Below, piece by piece: positions 1-7,900 of a stretch of 10,272 nucleotides of DNA (the first letter of the stretch is position 1; every line of letters begins with the position of its first letter). The notes under the pieces were generated by a model, which saw only the letters and a program-made list of their open reading frames with translations, had not been told where the DNA came from and searched no databases. The position numbers were made by a program, and so were the translations under genes. The DNA comes from Erysipelotrichaceae bacterium. Lineage in GTDB: Bacteria > Bacillota_I > Bacilli_A > Erysipelotrichales > Erysipelotrichaceae. The stretch lies in NCBI GenBank assembly GCA_017418585.1, contig JAFONG010000255.1, forward strand, positions 1 to 10,272, given 5' to 3'.

Positions 1-1
1 C

Positions 2-961
2 ATCTCGCCGATGGTACAGAAGATCTACAACGAGATGGTGGATGTCGCACTGAAATACGATGATCTTAACAGCGCACAGATCCGTTATGAGGATGGCGTA
101 AAGGTTGCCTTCAACGATGTTACGCTGGATCTGGATGTCATAGATGACGCCAAGGCGGAAAGAGAAGAGATTCAGAAGGAACTCGATGAGATCGTAGGTC
201 TGGACTTTGTAAAGAACTATCTGCTTTCGCTGGAAAATCTGATCAAGATCAATCAGATCCGTAAACAGAAAGGCCTCAAGACCAACGAGATCTCAAAGCA
301 CATGATCTTTACCGGCAACCCGGGTACAGGCAAGACCACCATTGCCAGATTGGTATCGAGAATGATGAAGGCTTGCGGCATTCTGAAACAGGGTCAGCTG
401 GTAGAAGTGACCAGAGCGGATCTGGTCGGCAAGTATGTCGGCCATACCGCACCGTTAACGATGTCGGTCATTCAGTCGGCTCTGGGCGGCGTGCTGTTCA
501 TCGATGAAGCCTATTCGTTATACAGAGGAAAGGACGACTCCTTCGGTCTGGAAGCCATCGATACTCTGGTCAAGGCTATGGAAGACCACCGCGACGATCT
601 GATCGTCATCCTGGCCGGATATACAAAGGAAATGAAGGAATTCCTGGAAGCGAATTCCGGTCTGAAATCGAGATTTGCGAACATCATCGAATTCTCCGAC
701 TATACGGGTGAAGAACTGATGCTGATTGCGAAATCGATCGCCAAGAGCAAGGACTATGTGATCGCCGATGACGCCTTAAGACCTTTGCAGGATTACTTCA
801 CGATCATTCAGGCCAAGGGTGATCCGAACTCAGGCAACGGCCGTCTGGCCAGAAACCTGGTCGAAGATGCGATCCTGAATCAGTCCAAGAGACTGCTGGA
901 ACATCCTGACGAGCAGATGAACCTGCTGGAAAGAGTAGATTTCAATTTAGGAGAAAAATAA
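2..961 (+). CDS. AAA+ ATPase of the CbbX/SpoVK type, 5'-truncated by the window edge
   Basis: The first in-window ATG is at 11, but the frame is open back to position 2 (Ile-Ser-Pro), so this is probably the C-terminal part of a longer protein. Counting from the ATG at 11, the Walker A motif GNPGTGKT is at residues 102-109. A KYVG pore-loop-like segment is at 141-144, Walker B VLFIDEA at 161-167, a probable arginine finger in SGLKSRF (Arg221), and the sensor-2 region GNGRLAR at 275-281. This order is that of the CbbX/CfqX/SpoVK AAA+ family, which remodels protein complexes with ATP; members with several AAA modules exist, so another module may lie upstream. The target cannot be told from the window. 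The gene ends in TAA, and a strong hairpin terminator follows at once. Family is certain; the specific role is not. A SpoVK name alone would not prove sporulation. Confidence 0.9.
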   Translation: MSPMVQKIYNEMVDVALKYDDLNSAQIRYEDGVKVAFNDVTLDLDVIDDAKAEREEIQKELDEIVGLDFVKNYLLSLENLIKINQIRKQKGLKTNEISKHMIFTGNPGTGKTTIARLVSRMMKACGILKQGQLVEVTRADLVGKYVGHTAPLTMSVIQSALGGVLFIDEAYSLYRGKDDSFGLEAIDTLVKAMEDHRDDLIVILAGYTKEMKEFLEANSGLKSRFANIIEFSDYTGEELMLIAKSIAKSKDYVIADDALRPLQDYFTIIQAKGDPNSGNGRLARNLVEDAILNQSKRLLEHPDEQMNLLERVDFNLGEK

Positions 962-993
962 AAAAGAACTGTTTCCCAACAGTTCTTTTCTTT
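962..993. terminator. Bidirectional hairpin terminator between convergent genes
   Basis: Arms 962-973 (AAAAGAACTGTT) and 978-989 (AACAGTTCTTTT) form a perfect 12-bp stem around a TCCC loop. On the plus strand the stem ends in TTTT-C-TTT. On the minus strand it is followed by a T-rich tract, the complement of the A-rich end of the ATPase gene. It therefore can serve both the ATPase gene and the convergent DUF1508 gene. Confidence 0.9.
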
Positions 994-1008
994 CATGATA
1001 ATGATCTT

Positions 1009-1383
1009 TTAGTTTTTCTTTGTTTCTACAGGTGAAACAGAGTTCTTCTTGACGGATTCGATGCCGTTCTTTGCGGCTGCCTTTGAGTTGTAGCCTTCGG
1101 AACGTCCGACTGCCTGTCCGTTTCCTGCGACAAGTCTGAAGTAGAATTTCTCATCCTTTCCCTGATAGAGCTGGAACTTAGGATTTCTTTCTTTTACGAA
1201 TTTTTCAACAGTCTGGTCTTCAACAGGAGCGATGTCCGCATTCTTGGTGATGGAGGCAATGCCTTTCAGGGCGCCTTTTCTTGCCTTGTACATCTGTGAA
1301 TGAAGGATCGGTTCATTGTTTCCCGCCAGCAGATTGAAATAATAACTTCCCTTGTCATTGATCTCAATAAGATACTTTCCCAT
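1009..1383 (-). CDS. DUF1508/YegP-like two-repeat protein
   Basis: A 124-residue protein with two copies of a short beta-rich module. The first (residues about 3-50) contains KGSYYFNLLAGNNEPI, and the second (about 68-116) contains EKFYFRLVAGNGQAVGRSEGY. A linker with Asp, Glu and Thr separates them. The pattern, aromatic-rich strand followed by LxAGNG/NxE and S-x-x-Y then a helix, is that of the DUF1508/UPF0339 family (Escherichia coli YegP), which usually occurs as a tandem duplication. Its biochemical role is not established. The start is well supported: an AGGAGG lies about 6 bases upstream of the ATG (plus-strand 1389-1394), preceded by a good promoter. The gene is monocistronic, convergent with the ATPase gene and divergent from mnmE. 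No signal peptide or membrane segment is visible, so it is probably cytoplasmic. Confidence 0.88.
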   Translation of the reverse strand: MGKYLIEINDKGSYYFNLLAGNNEPILHSQMYKARKGALKGIASITKNADIAPVEDQTVEKFVKERNPKFQLYQGKDEKFYFRLVAGNGQAVGRSEGYNSKAAAKNGIESVKKNSVSPVETKKN

Positions 1384-1427
1384 AGTTTTCCTCCTATATT
1401 ATGTTTATATGATATATTCCTACTATC

Positions 1428-1457
1428 ATTTTAAAATGTATCCGGGACTTTTTTCAA
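1428..1457 (-). promoter_or_regulatory. Sigma-A-type promoter of the DUF1508 gene
   Basis: Read on the minus strand, TTGAAA (1457-1452) and TAAAAT (1433-1428) are separated by 18 bases. The expected start of transcription is near 1421, leaving a leader of about 37 bases that contains the AGGAGG site. The -10 lies inside the 12-bp palindrome CATTTTAAAATG (1427-1438). Assigned by motif reading only. Confidence 0.6.
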
Positions 1458-1464
1458 GTACCGG
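1442..1464. repeat. Imperfect inverted repeat over the -35 of the DUF1508 promoter
   Basis: CCGGGACTT (1442-1450) and AAGTACCGG (1456-1464) are inverted copies with one mismatch, spaced by five bases. The right arm covers part of the minus-strand -35 box (1452-1457). It sits in the divergent spacer between the DUF1508 gene and mnmE and could be an operator; no regulator is identified. Confidence 0.4.
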
Positions 1465-1481
1465 TATCCTGTTTACGTTTG

Positions 1482-1514
1482 TTTTTCGCAATACTTGTTA
1501 AATTATATTAAAAT
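1482..1514 (+). promoter_or_regulatory. Probable mnmE operon promoter abutting the start codon
   Basis: The AT-rich stretch before mnmE offers two -10-like boxes, TATATT (1504-1509) and TAAAAT (1509-1514). Possible -35 elements are weak: TTTTTC near 1482 or TTCGCA at 1485-1490. Either -10 would place transcription start at about 1516-1521, on or just before the mnmE ATG. Which box is used cannot be decided by eye. Confidence 0.4.
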
Positions 1515-1520
1515 GGATGT

Positions 1521-2831
1521 ATGCTGAATGATACGATCTGCGCAATATCGACTGCCGTCAAGGACGGTGCGATCTCGATTGTCAGAATGTCCGGAGAGGA
1601 TGCTTTTGAGGTAATCCGGAAGATATCCGATATCAAAAAGATCCGTCCGAATACGATCGTTTATACACATATCAAAGACAAGGGACAGATCATCGATGAA
1701 GTCCTGGTTTCTTTTTTTGAGAAGGGAAGGTCCTATACCAGAGAGAACATGGTTGAGATCAACTGCCACGGCGGTGTTTATGTGACCAGGATGATCCTGA
1801 ACATTCTGCTGGAGAACGGCTGCAGACTGGCGGAACCGGGCGAGTTTACCAGAAGGGCTTATCTGAACGGAAGAATAGACTTGAGTGAAGCGGATTCCAT
1901 CAACGATCTGATCAAGGCCGAAAGCATGGTTCAGGCAAGATCGGCAGTCAGAGGAATCGGCGGATCGGTGGAAAGACTGATCATGCCGCTGATGAGCGAG
2001 ATGAAGGATGTCATTGCGATGATCGAGGTGAATATCGATTATCCGGAATATGAAGACGAGAAGCAGATGTCGCAGGATGTCGTCAAGCCTTACATTGAGA
2101 AGTGGGTTGAAGAATGCAGGGAAATGGTCGACAAGGCGGAACGGTTCAGAGTCATCAAGGACGGTCTGAATACGGTTATTATCGGCAAGCCGAATGTCGG
2201 CAAGTCTTCTCTTTTAAACGCACTGCTGGAGAAAGACAAGGCGATCGTTACCGATATTGCCGGTACGACCAGGGATCTGGTGGAAGGAAAGGTTCATCTG
2301 AAAAACATCACCCTGAATCTGATCGATACGGCAGGCATCAGGGATACGCAGGAAAAGATCGAACAGATCGGCATCGAGAAGACGATGCAGGCCATAGACG
2401 GTGCGGATCTGATCATTCTTGTCGTGGACGCTTCGAACATCGATGAAGAAGACCAAAGACTGATGGAAGAATACAAGGACAGGAATCTGATCGTTGTCTA
2501 CAATAAATCCGATCTGAACAGAATGGGCGATATCTCGATCAGTGCGATGAATAATGACATCGATTCTCTGAGGGATTATCTGAACGGCAGATATCAGGAA
2601 GACATTTCGCTGTCGGATGAAGACATTCTGAACAACGAGAGGCAGATCGCTTTGATGAAGCAGTGTCTGAAGGAACTGGAGGACCTGCTGGCTCACATCG
2701 ACCGGGATTCTCTGGATATGACGGTAACCGATCTGGATGCCGCCTACCACGATCTGTGTCTGATTCTGGGAAAGGAGTATCAGGAGGATCTGATCGACCA
2801 CATGTTCAGAAACTTCTGTCTGGGTAAATGA
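1521..2831 (+). CDS. mnmE: tRNA uridine-5-carboxymethylaminomethyl(34) synthesis GTPase MnmE
   Basis: A 436-residue GTPase that, with MnmG, modifies the C5 of the wobble uridine (U34) in several tRNAs, using a folate one-carbon unit and potassium-dependent GTP hydrolysis. The N-terminal domain opens with LNDTICAISTAVKDGAISIV, as the family does, and carries the signature LAEPGEFTRRAYLNGRIDL (103-121). The inserted G domain has G1 GKPNVGKS (222-229), G2 TDIAGTTRD (244-252), G3 DTAG (269-272) and G4 NKSD (328-331). The protein ends in CLGK with Cys433, the conserved C-terminal cysteine motif. Length is slightly below the usual 450-460. The ATG at 1521 is the only usable start: a TAA is in frame at 1509-1511, and the next Met falls inside the folate-binding domain. 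No Shine-Dalgarno sequence precedes it, which is unusual here. It heads an operon; its TGA overlaps the next gene. The mnmG partner is not in the window. Confidence 0.98.
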   Translation: MLNDTICAISTAVKDGAISIVRMSGEDAFEVIRKISDIKKIRPNTIVYTHIKDKGQIIDEVLVSFFEKGRSYTRENMVEINCHGGVYVTRMILNILLENGCRLAEPGEFTRRAYLNGRIDLSEADSINDLIKAESMVQARSAVRGIGGSVERLIMPLMSEMKDVIAMIEVNIDYPEYEDEKQMSQDVVKPYIEKWVEECREMVDKAERFRVIKDGLNTVIIGKPNVGKSSLLNALLEKDKAIVTDIAGTTRDLVEGKVHLKNITLNLIDTAGIRDTQEKIEQIGIEKTMQAIDGADLIILVVDASNIDEEDQRLMEEYKDRNLIVVYNKSDLNRMGDISISAMNNDIDSLRDYLNGRYQEDISLSDEDILNNERQIALMKQCLKELEDLLAHIDRDSLDMTVTDLDAAYHDLCLILGKEYQEDLIDHMFRNFCLGK

Positions 2832-3589
2832 TGAACTGGCTGGATTCGCACTGCCATATCAATGACGAAGCCTTCCGGGAGGATCTGGAAGATGTTTTGG
2901 GGCGCATGGCTGAAAATGATGTGAGAAAAGCCATGATCATTTCTTCCTATATCGAAGATTATGGCTTCGCCTTGAAGATCAGCCATCCGGATATCGTCTT
3001 TAAGCATTCCCTAGGCATCTATCCGGGCGATGTCGACGATGTTGATGAAGAGATGTTTCATTCCTATGAGAAGCTCTATGAAGAAGATGACTGCGATGCG
3101 ATCGGAGAGATCGGACTGGATTATCACTGGAACAAGGAAAACAAAGAAAGACAGAAAGAGATCTTCAAACGTCAGCTGATCCTGGCGCAGAAGCTGCACA
3201 AGCCGATCATCGTTCACAGCCGGGATGCCATCCAGGATACCTATGATCTGATGAAGGAATACAGAAACCCGGGCGTCATGCACTGCTACTCGGATTCTGC
3301 GGAAATGGCCAGAGAATTCGTCAGGCTTGGATATTACATCTCCATCAGCGGCACCGTTACCTGGAAGAATGCCAGAGAACCGTTGGAAGTGATCAGGAAA
3401 GTTCCTTTAGATCGCCTGCTGATCGAAACGGACTGCCCGTACCTGACGCCTGTGCCGAAACGCGGGACCAGAAACGAACCTTCCTACGTAATCTATACGG
3501 GGAAGAAGATCGCTGAGGAACTGGGGATCGATGAAGAAGACTTCAAAAAACAGCTGAATGAAAACTATCATAGACTGTTTGGGTTATAA
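2828..3589 (+). CDS. TatD-family metal-dependent DNase
   Basis: A 253-residue TIM-barrel hydrolase. Metal-ligand positions of the TatD family are all present, numbering from the first ATG: HCH (His8, His10), Glu94 in AIGEIGLDYH, His130 in PIIVHSRDA, His152 in VMHCYSD and Asp202 in IETDCPYLTP. Family members are divalent-metal nucleases with 3'-5' exonuclease and repair or quality-control roles; the Bacillus subtilis equivalent is YabD. The start overlaps the mnmE stop as ATGATGA, so translation could begin at 2828 or 2831. Most relatives begin with a single Met before the barrel strand, which slightly favours 2831. No strong ribosome binding site is present, so coupling to mnmE translation is likely. 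The ksgA and rnmV genes that often follow tatD are not here. Confidence 0.95.
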   Translation: MMNWLDSHCHINDEAFREDLEDVLGRMAENDVRKAMIISSYIEDYGFALKISHPDIVFKHSLGIYPGDVDDVDEEMFHSYEKLYEEDDCDAIGEIGLDYHWNKENKERQKEIFKRQLILAQKLHKPIIVHSRDAIQDTYDLMKEYRNPGVMHCYSDSAEMAREFVRLGYYISISGTVTWKNAREPLEVIRKVPLDRLLIETDCPYLTPVPKRGTRNEPSYVIYTGKKIAEELGIDEEDFKKQLNENYHRLFGL

Positions 3590-3608
3590 TGGAAGAAAGA
3601 TAAAGGGG
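3585..3608 (+). promoter_or_regulatory. Strong ribosome binding site, with a possible -10 box at the tatD stop
   Basis: AAAGGGG at 3602-3608 sits 7 bases before the ATG at 3616 and fixes that start. A perfect TATAAT lies at 3585-3590, spanning the tatD TAA stop, but I see no -35 at the right distance and no TGn extension. An internal promoter is therefore only a weak possibility. Confidence 0.4.
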
Positions 3609-3615
3609 TACAAAT

Positions 3616-4365
3616 ATGGATTACATGTTGTTTGGATTTATGGCTCTGCTGCTGCTGTATACGGTATACCGCAATGTTACGCTGCTGAAGAGGTATAAAC
3701 AGAATAAGGAATATATCGAGTGTTACAAGGCGATTCTGCGCGGTGATGAGAATGCCTACGAGCGGATCAGCAGTTTCATAGACTCCCAGAAGGATCAGGA
3801 GTTCGCTTCCAAGGCCAGACTTCTCAAACTGTATGTAGAGCTGGATAAGAAGATGCCGTATCAGGAAACGCTGAATGCCATCAATTTCAAGGACGTGTTC
3901 TATAAGAAAGACAAGCTCGATAAGAGCAAGTATGCTCTGAATGTGGATCTGTTCGTCTGGATCTATATCGTCATGGCGAAAGCCAGACAAATGTCCGGAT
4001 TCGATGTTCTGAATGAACTGTACGAAAAGGTCAGATCCTTGAAGGAAATGGATGATTGCGTGGAGTATTGCGCAACCGAGGCGGTTTACAATGCCTTATG
4101 TGAGAAGGAAGACGGCGGCGTGAAGTTCTTTACGGATCTGCTGGAAGGAAACTACACCAATCTGCGCTACGACAAGAATCTGATCGGTTTATTCAAGCGC
4201 TTTGCCGCTGCGACTCTGGCATATGGCGGAGAACCGATGGAAGAATACTATAAAAAGGATCTGCACAGCTTTGCGGAAACACTGATCGGTAAGACATATC
4301 TGGAAACCCTGGGCATCTATGACAAGTATCTGCCGTTAACGGAGAATACAGAAACAGAAGAATGA
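3616..4365 (+). CDS. Unrecognised protein with N-terminal membrane anchor and helical soluble part
   Basis: I do not recognise this 249-residue protein. Residues about 4-18 (MLFGFMALLLLYTVY) form one hydrophobic segment with a nearly uncharged start and a basic cluster just after it (RNVTLLKRYKQNK). This suggests a single-pass N-terminal anchor with the rest in the cytoplasm. The remainder is rich in amphipathic helix, with regularly placed Tyr, Leu and Ala (YIECYKAILRGDENAYERI, ASKARLLKLYVELDKK). It resembles helical-hairpin repeats such as TPR without a clear consensus. It ends with an acidic tail, ENTETEE. No catalytic motif is visible. The start is certain from the AAAGGGG site. Its TGA overlaps the pth start as ATGA, so it is a true operon member between tatD and pth. 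A scaffold or envelope-associated role is only a guess. Confidence 0.85.
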   Translation: MDYMLFGFMALLLLYTVYRNVTLLKRYKQNKEYIECYKAILRGDENAYERISSFIDSQKDQEFASKARLLKLYVELDKKMPYQETLNAINFKDVFYKKDKLDKSKYALNVDLFVWIYIVMAKARQMSGFDVLNELYEKVRSLKEMDDCVEYCATEAVYNALCEKEDGGVKFFTDLLEGNYTNLRYDKNLIGLFKRFAAATLAYGGEPMEEYYKKDLHSFAETLIGKTYLETLGIYDKYLPLTENTETEE

Positions 4366-4919
4366 AACTGATCGTAGGTTTGGGAAATCCTGGTCTGGAA
4401 TACAGTAAGACCCGTCATAATGCGGGTTTTTTACTCATTGACAGGGTAGCCGATAAACTGAATGTTCAGCTTGACAAGAACAAGTGCCGTTCCCAGTACG
4501 GGATCTACCGCAAGGGGAATGACAGGATCATTCTGGCCAAACCGCAGACTTACATGAATCTTTCGGGAGAAGCCGTCAGTTCCCTGATGCATTTTTATCA
4601 GATCGGTCCTGAGGATCTGATCGTGATCCACGATGATCTGGATCTTCCGGTAGGGAAGCTGCGTCTGAGAAGACAGGGCTCTTCCGGCGGTCAGAAAGGA
4701 ATGGGAAACATCATCGACCATTTAGGTACTTCCAGGATAGACCGTATCAGGATCGGCATTTCCAACGACAAGAACATCGACACGAAGGATTACGTTCTTG
4801 GACATTTTTCAAAAGAAGAGGCCGGGATCATGGACGAAACGCTGGACAGAGCCGCAGATGCCGTGATCTATGCGCTGGATCATGATTTTGACGAGGTCAT
4901 GTCGAAATACAACGGATGA
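4362..4919 (+). CDS. pth: Peptidyl-tRNA hydrolase
   Basis: A 185-residue esterase that releases peptides from peptidyl-tRNA dropped by ribosomes, recycling tRNA; it is normally essential in bacteria. Expected residues are present: VGLGNPG with Asn9, the catalytic His19 in TRHNAGF, Asn66 in TYMNLSG, and Asp91 in IHDDLDLPVG. Length is normal. One oddity is the substrate-binding loop, usually GGHNG, which here reads GGQKGMGN (109-116), changing the His and Asn that are common in the family. The start codon overlaps the previous stop as ATGA with only a weak AGAAG upstream, so coupling is likely. The end overlaps mfd in the same way. The pth-mfd order is the one found in Bacillus. Confidence 0.97.
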   Translation: MKLIVGLGNPGLEYSKTRHNAGFLLIDRVADKLNVQLDKNKCRSQYGIYRKGNDRIILAKPQTYMNLSGEAVSSLMHFYQIGPEDLIVIHDDLDLPVGKLRLRRQGSSGGQKGMGNIIDHLGTSRIDRIRIGISNDKNIDTKDYVLGHFSKEEAGIMDETLDRAADAVIYALDHDFDEVMSKYNG

Positions 4920-7900
4920 AATACACTGAGATCTTAAACCGGATAGAACCGTTACTGAATGATGCAGATCATTCTTTTTTAAGTTACAACTCTCCGGTAG
5001 AAGAGGCGGTAAAACTCAGTATCAGAGCCAAAGAAGCCAAAAAGCCTATCGTCATCGTCAAGGAGAACGCCTATCTGGCGAACCGTCTGAAGGAGATCCT
5101 GCTTTCCTATTTCGACGACGAGGAGATCGTATCCTACCTGCCGGAAGAATCATTAAGAGCCGAGGAGATAGCCGCGTCCTATGAAAACAGGGCAGGCAGG
5201 ATCAACGCCCTATACCGCATTCTGAGGGACAAGAAACTGAAGATCGTTCTGACTTCTCCGTATGGAATGATACGTCATCTTCCAAGAAAGGAAGAACTCC
5301 TGAACAGGATAATCAGGATCCATAAAGACGACGTTCTGGAGAAAGAGGAACTGATCGGGAAGCTCAATGAACTGGGCTATGAGAAAACAAGCCACGTTGA
5401 GACACCGATGACCTATGCTTCCAGAGGCTATATCGTCGATATCTTCTCGGTCAACTACGAGAAACCTATCAGAATCGAATTCTTTGACAACGTGATCGAT
5501 TCGATCCGTTTCTTCGACAACGATACCCAAAGATCTCTGGAAGCGATTGATGAAGCGGAGATCTGTTTTGCCCGTGACGTTTTCTTTTCTGAAGAAGAGA
5601 AAGAATATCTCAGAAACAACGTCCGTATCGCTTCCGGAGAGATGGAACTGGACATGGAATACATTCAGGCGGACAATTACCGTCCTTCCCAGTATTTCTA
5701 CTACTGCTACTTCGAGAAATCGCACCTGAAAGACTATTTCCCGGATAATTACCTCTATCTGTCTGACAGAGAGAAAATAAAGAGCCATCTGAAGCTTCTT
5801 ACGGATGAAACGGTTGCCTATATTCAGGAAATGTATGAAGAAAACAGGCTTCCGCTGAAATTCTATGTCTATGCGGATTTTGAAAAAGAGTGTGCAGGCG
5901 AAGATATTCTGGAAGGAAGATCGTTCTCTGACATCAGCGTGATCTCTGAGATCGATCTGCCTTACGGAACCCTGGATTATGTACTGAATGTCTTGAATAC
6001 GGGAAAAAGCAGATACAAGCTTCTGGTCATGGACGAGAAGCAGCTGGAAGAAACCGTCAATGCCCTGACAAGACTGTCTATCCCTTACGGCATCTATACA
6101 GGCGAACTGAAGGAAGGCCTGAATCTTTCTTTCGGACAGATGTATGGCGGATACGAAGTCGAGAAACTGGATCTGGCTGTCTACACTCCGAAAGAACTGT
6201 TCAAGAAACGGGCTCATTCCGGACGTTATGCCAACAGATATGCCGAAGCAAGGACCCTGAATTCCTATGAAGAACTTAACAAGGGCGACTATGTCGTTCA
6301 TGACCAGTACGGTATCGGTCAGTATGTGGCAATCGAATCGAGGATGGTCAACGGCATCGAGTGCGACTATCTGAAGATCATTTACAAGGGCAATGACGAA
6401 CTGCTGGTACCGCTGTCGCAGTTTTCTCTGGTCAGGAAGTATGTTTCCAGAGAAGGTGCCGTTCCGAAGCTGCACAAACTTGGATCCAAGGAATGGTCGG
6501 AGACCAAGCGCAGAGTCGAGGAAAGCGTCACTGACATTGCCGGTCAGCTTCTGGAGCTTTACAGCATTCGTGATACCAACATCGGATTCGCCTTCTCCAA
6601 GGACAGTGCGATGCAGAAGGAGTTTGAAGATACTTTCGACTACGAACTGACCAGGGACCAGGAGAGAGCCATCATGGAAGTCAAGGAAGACATGGAACAG
6701 TCCAAGCCGATGGACAGGCTGCTGTGCGGCGATGTGGGCTTCGGCAAGACGGAAGTGGCGATCAGAGCGGCATTCAAGGCGGTCAACGACGACAAGCAGG
6801 TTGCCTATCTGTGTCCGACTACCATCCTGTCTTTTCAGCATTTCGATACTTTCAAGAAACGTTTCAACGATTTTCCGGTCAGGGTCGAGCTGCTTAACCG
6901 CTACATTCCAGCCGATAAACAAAGAGAAATCATTAAAGATCTGAAGGAAGGAAAAGTGGATGTTCTGATCGGAACGCACCGCATCCTTTCCAAGGATATC
7001 GAATACAAGGATCTAGGTCTTCTGATTGTCGACGAGGAACAGCGCTTTGGCGTGGAGCACAAGGAGAAGATCAAACAGATGAAGAATTCCATCGATGTGC
7101 TTTCCTTAAGCGCTACGCCTATTCCTAGGACTCTGCAGATGTCTTTGATCGGCATCCGCAGTCTTTCCACTCTCGATACGCCGCCGATGAACCGCTATCC
7201 GGTGCAGACCTATGTGGTACACAAGAATGAAAACCTGATCGAAGAAGTCATCATGCGGGAACTGGAAAGAAACGGTCAGGTATTCTACCTCTACAACAAT
7301 GTGGAACTGATCTATACGGTAGCCCGCAGACTGCAGCAGAAGATCCCTTATGCCCGTATCGGAGTGGCACATGGCCAGATGGACAGGCAGGAGATCGAAG
7401 ACATCATGTACAAGTTCTACGCCAACGAGATCAATGTCCTGATCTGTACGACGATCATCGAGACGGGTCTGGATATTCAAAATGCCAATACGATCATCGT
7501 AGATAACGCCCAGAATTTCGGTCTGGCACAGCTCTATCAGATCAAGGGCAGGGTAGGACGTTCGGACCGGATCGCCTATGCCTACCTGATGATTCCGGAG
7601 AAGAAACAGCTCAACGAGAATTCTCTGAAACGCCTGGAGGCGATCAAGGAATTTACCGCCTTAGGATCCGGATACAAGATCGCCATGCGGGATCTGACCA
7701 TCAGAGGTGCGGGAGATCTACTGGGAGACAAGCAGTCCGGCTTCATCGACAATGTCGGTCTGGATCTTTATCTGGCAATGCTGAACAAGGCGATTCAGAA
7801 AGCCAGAGGCGAAGAGGTAGAAGAGGAAGAAACAAAGACCAACATCAATGTTCCTTTGTCCAGCTATATCCCTGAAAGCTTCTCGGACAACGACTACGAC

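Noticed and set aside
11..961. Type VII secretion EccA or Rubisco activase CbbX as the specific identity of the ATPase
   Set aside because: The AAA+ family fits, but no secretion or carbon-fixation genes are in the window, so only the family name is supportable.
962..1008. Small RNA gene between the convergent genes
   Set aside because: The only structure is the 12-bp hairpin with T tracts on both sides, which a shared terminator explains.
1384..1520. Riboswitch or T-box before mnmE or the DUF1508 gene
   Set aside because: The spacer is only 137 bases and shared by two divergent genes; there is no leader long enough for a folded aptamer and no terminator-antiterminator pair.
2214..2801. 195-codon minus-strand frame inside mnmE
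   Set aside because: Antisense to the MnmE G domain, with an Ile/Gln/Arg-heavy composition and no start signals; a shadow of codon bias.
5210..6979. 589-codon open frame on the minus strand inside mfd
   Set aside because: It is fully antisense to conserved Mfd domains, has no recognisable motif or ribosome binding site, and is hydrophobic and arginine-rich in the way expected from the complement of GAT/GAA/AAG-rich codons.
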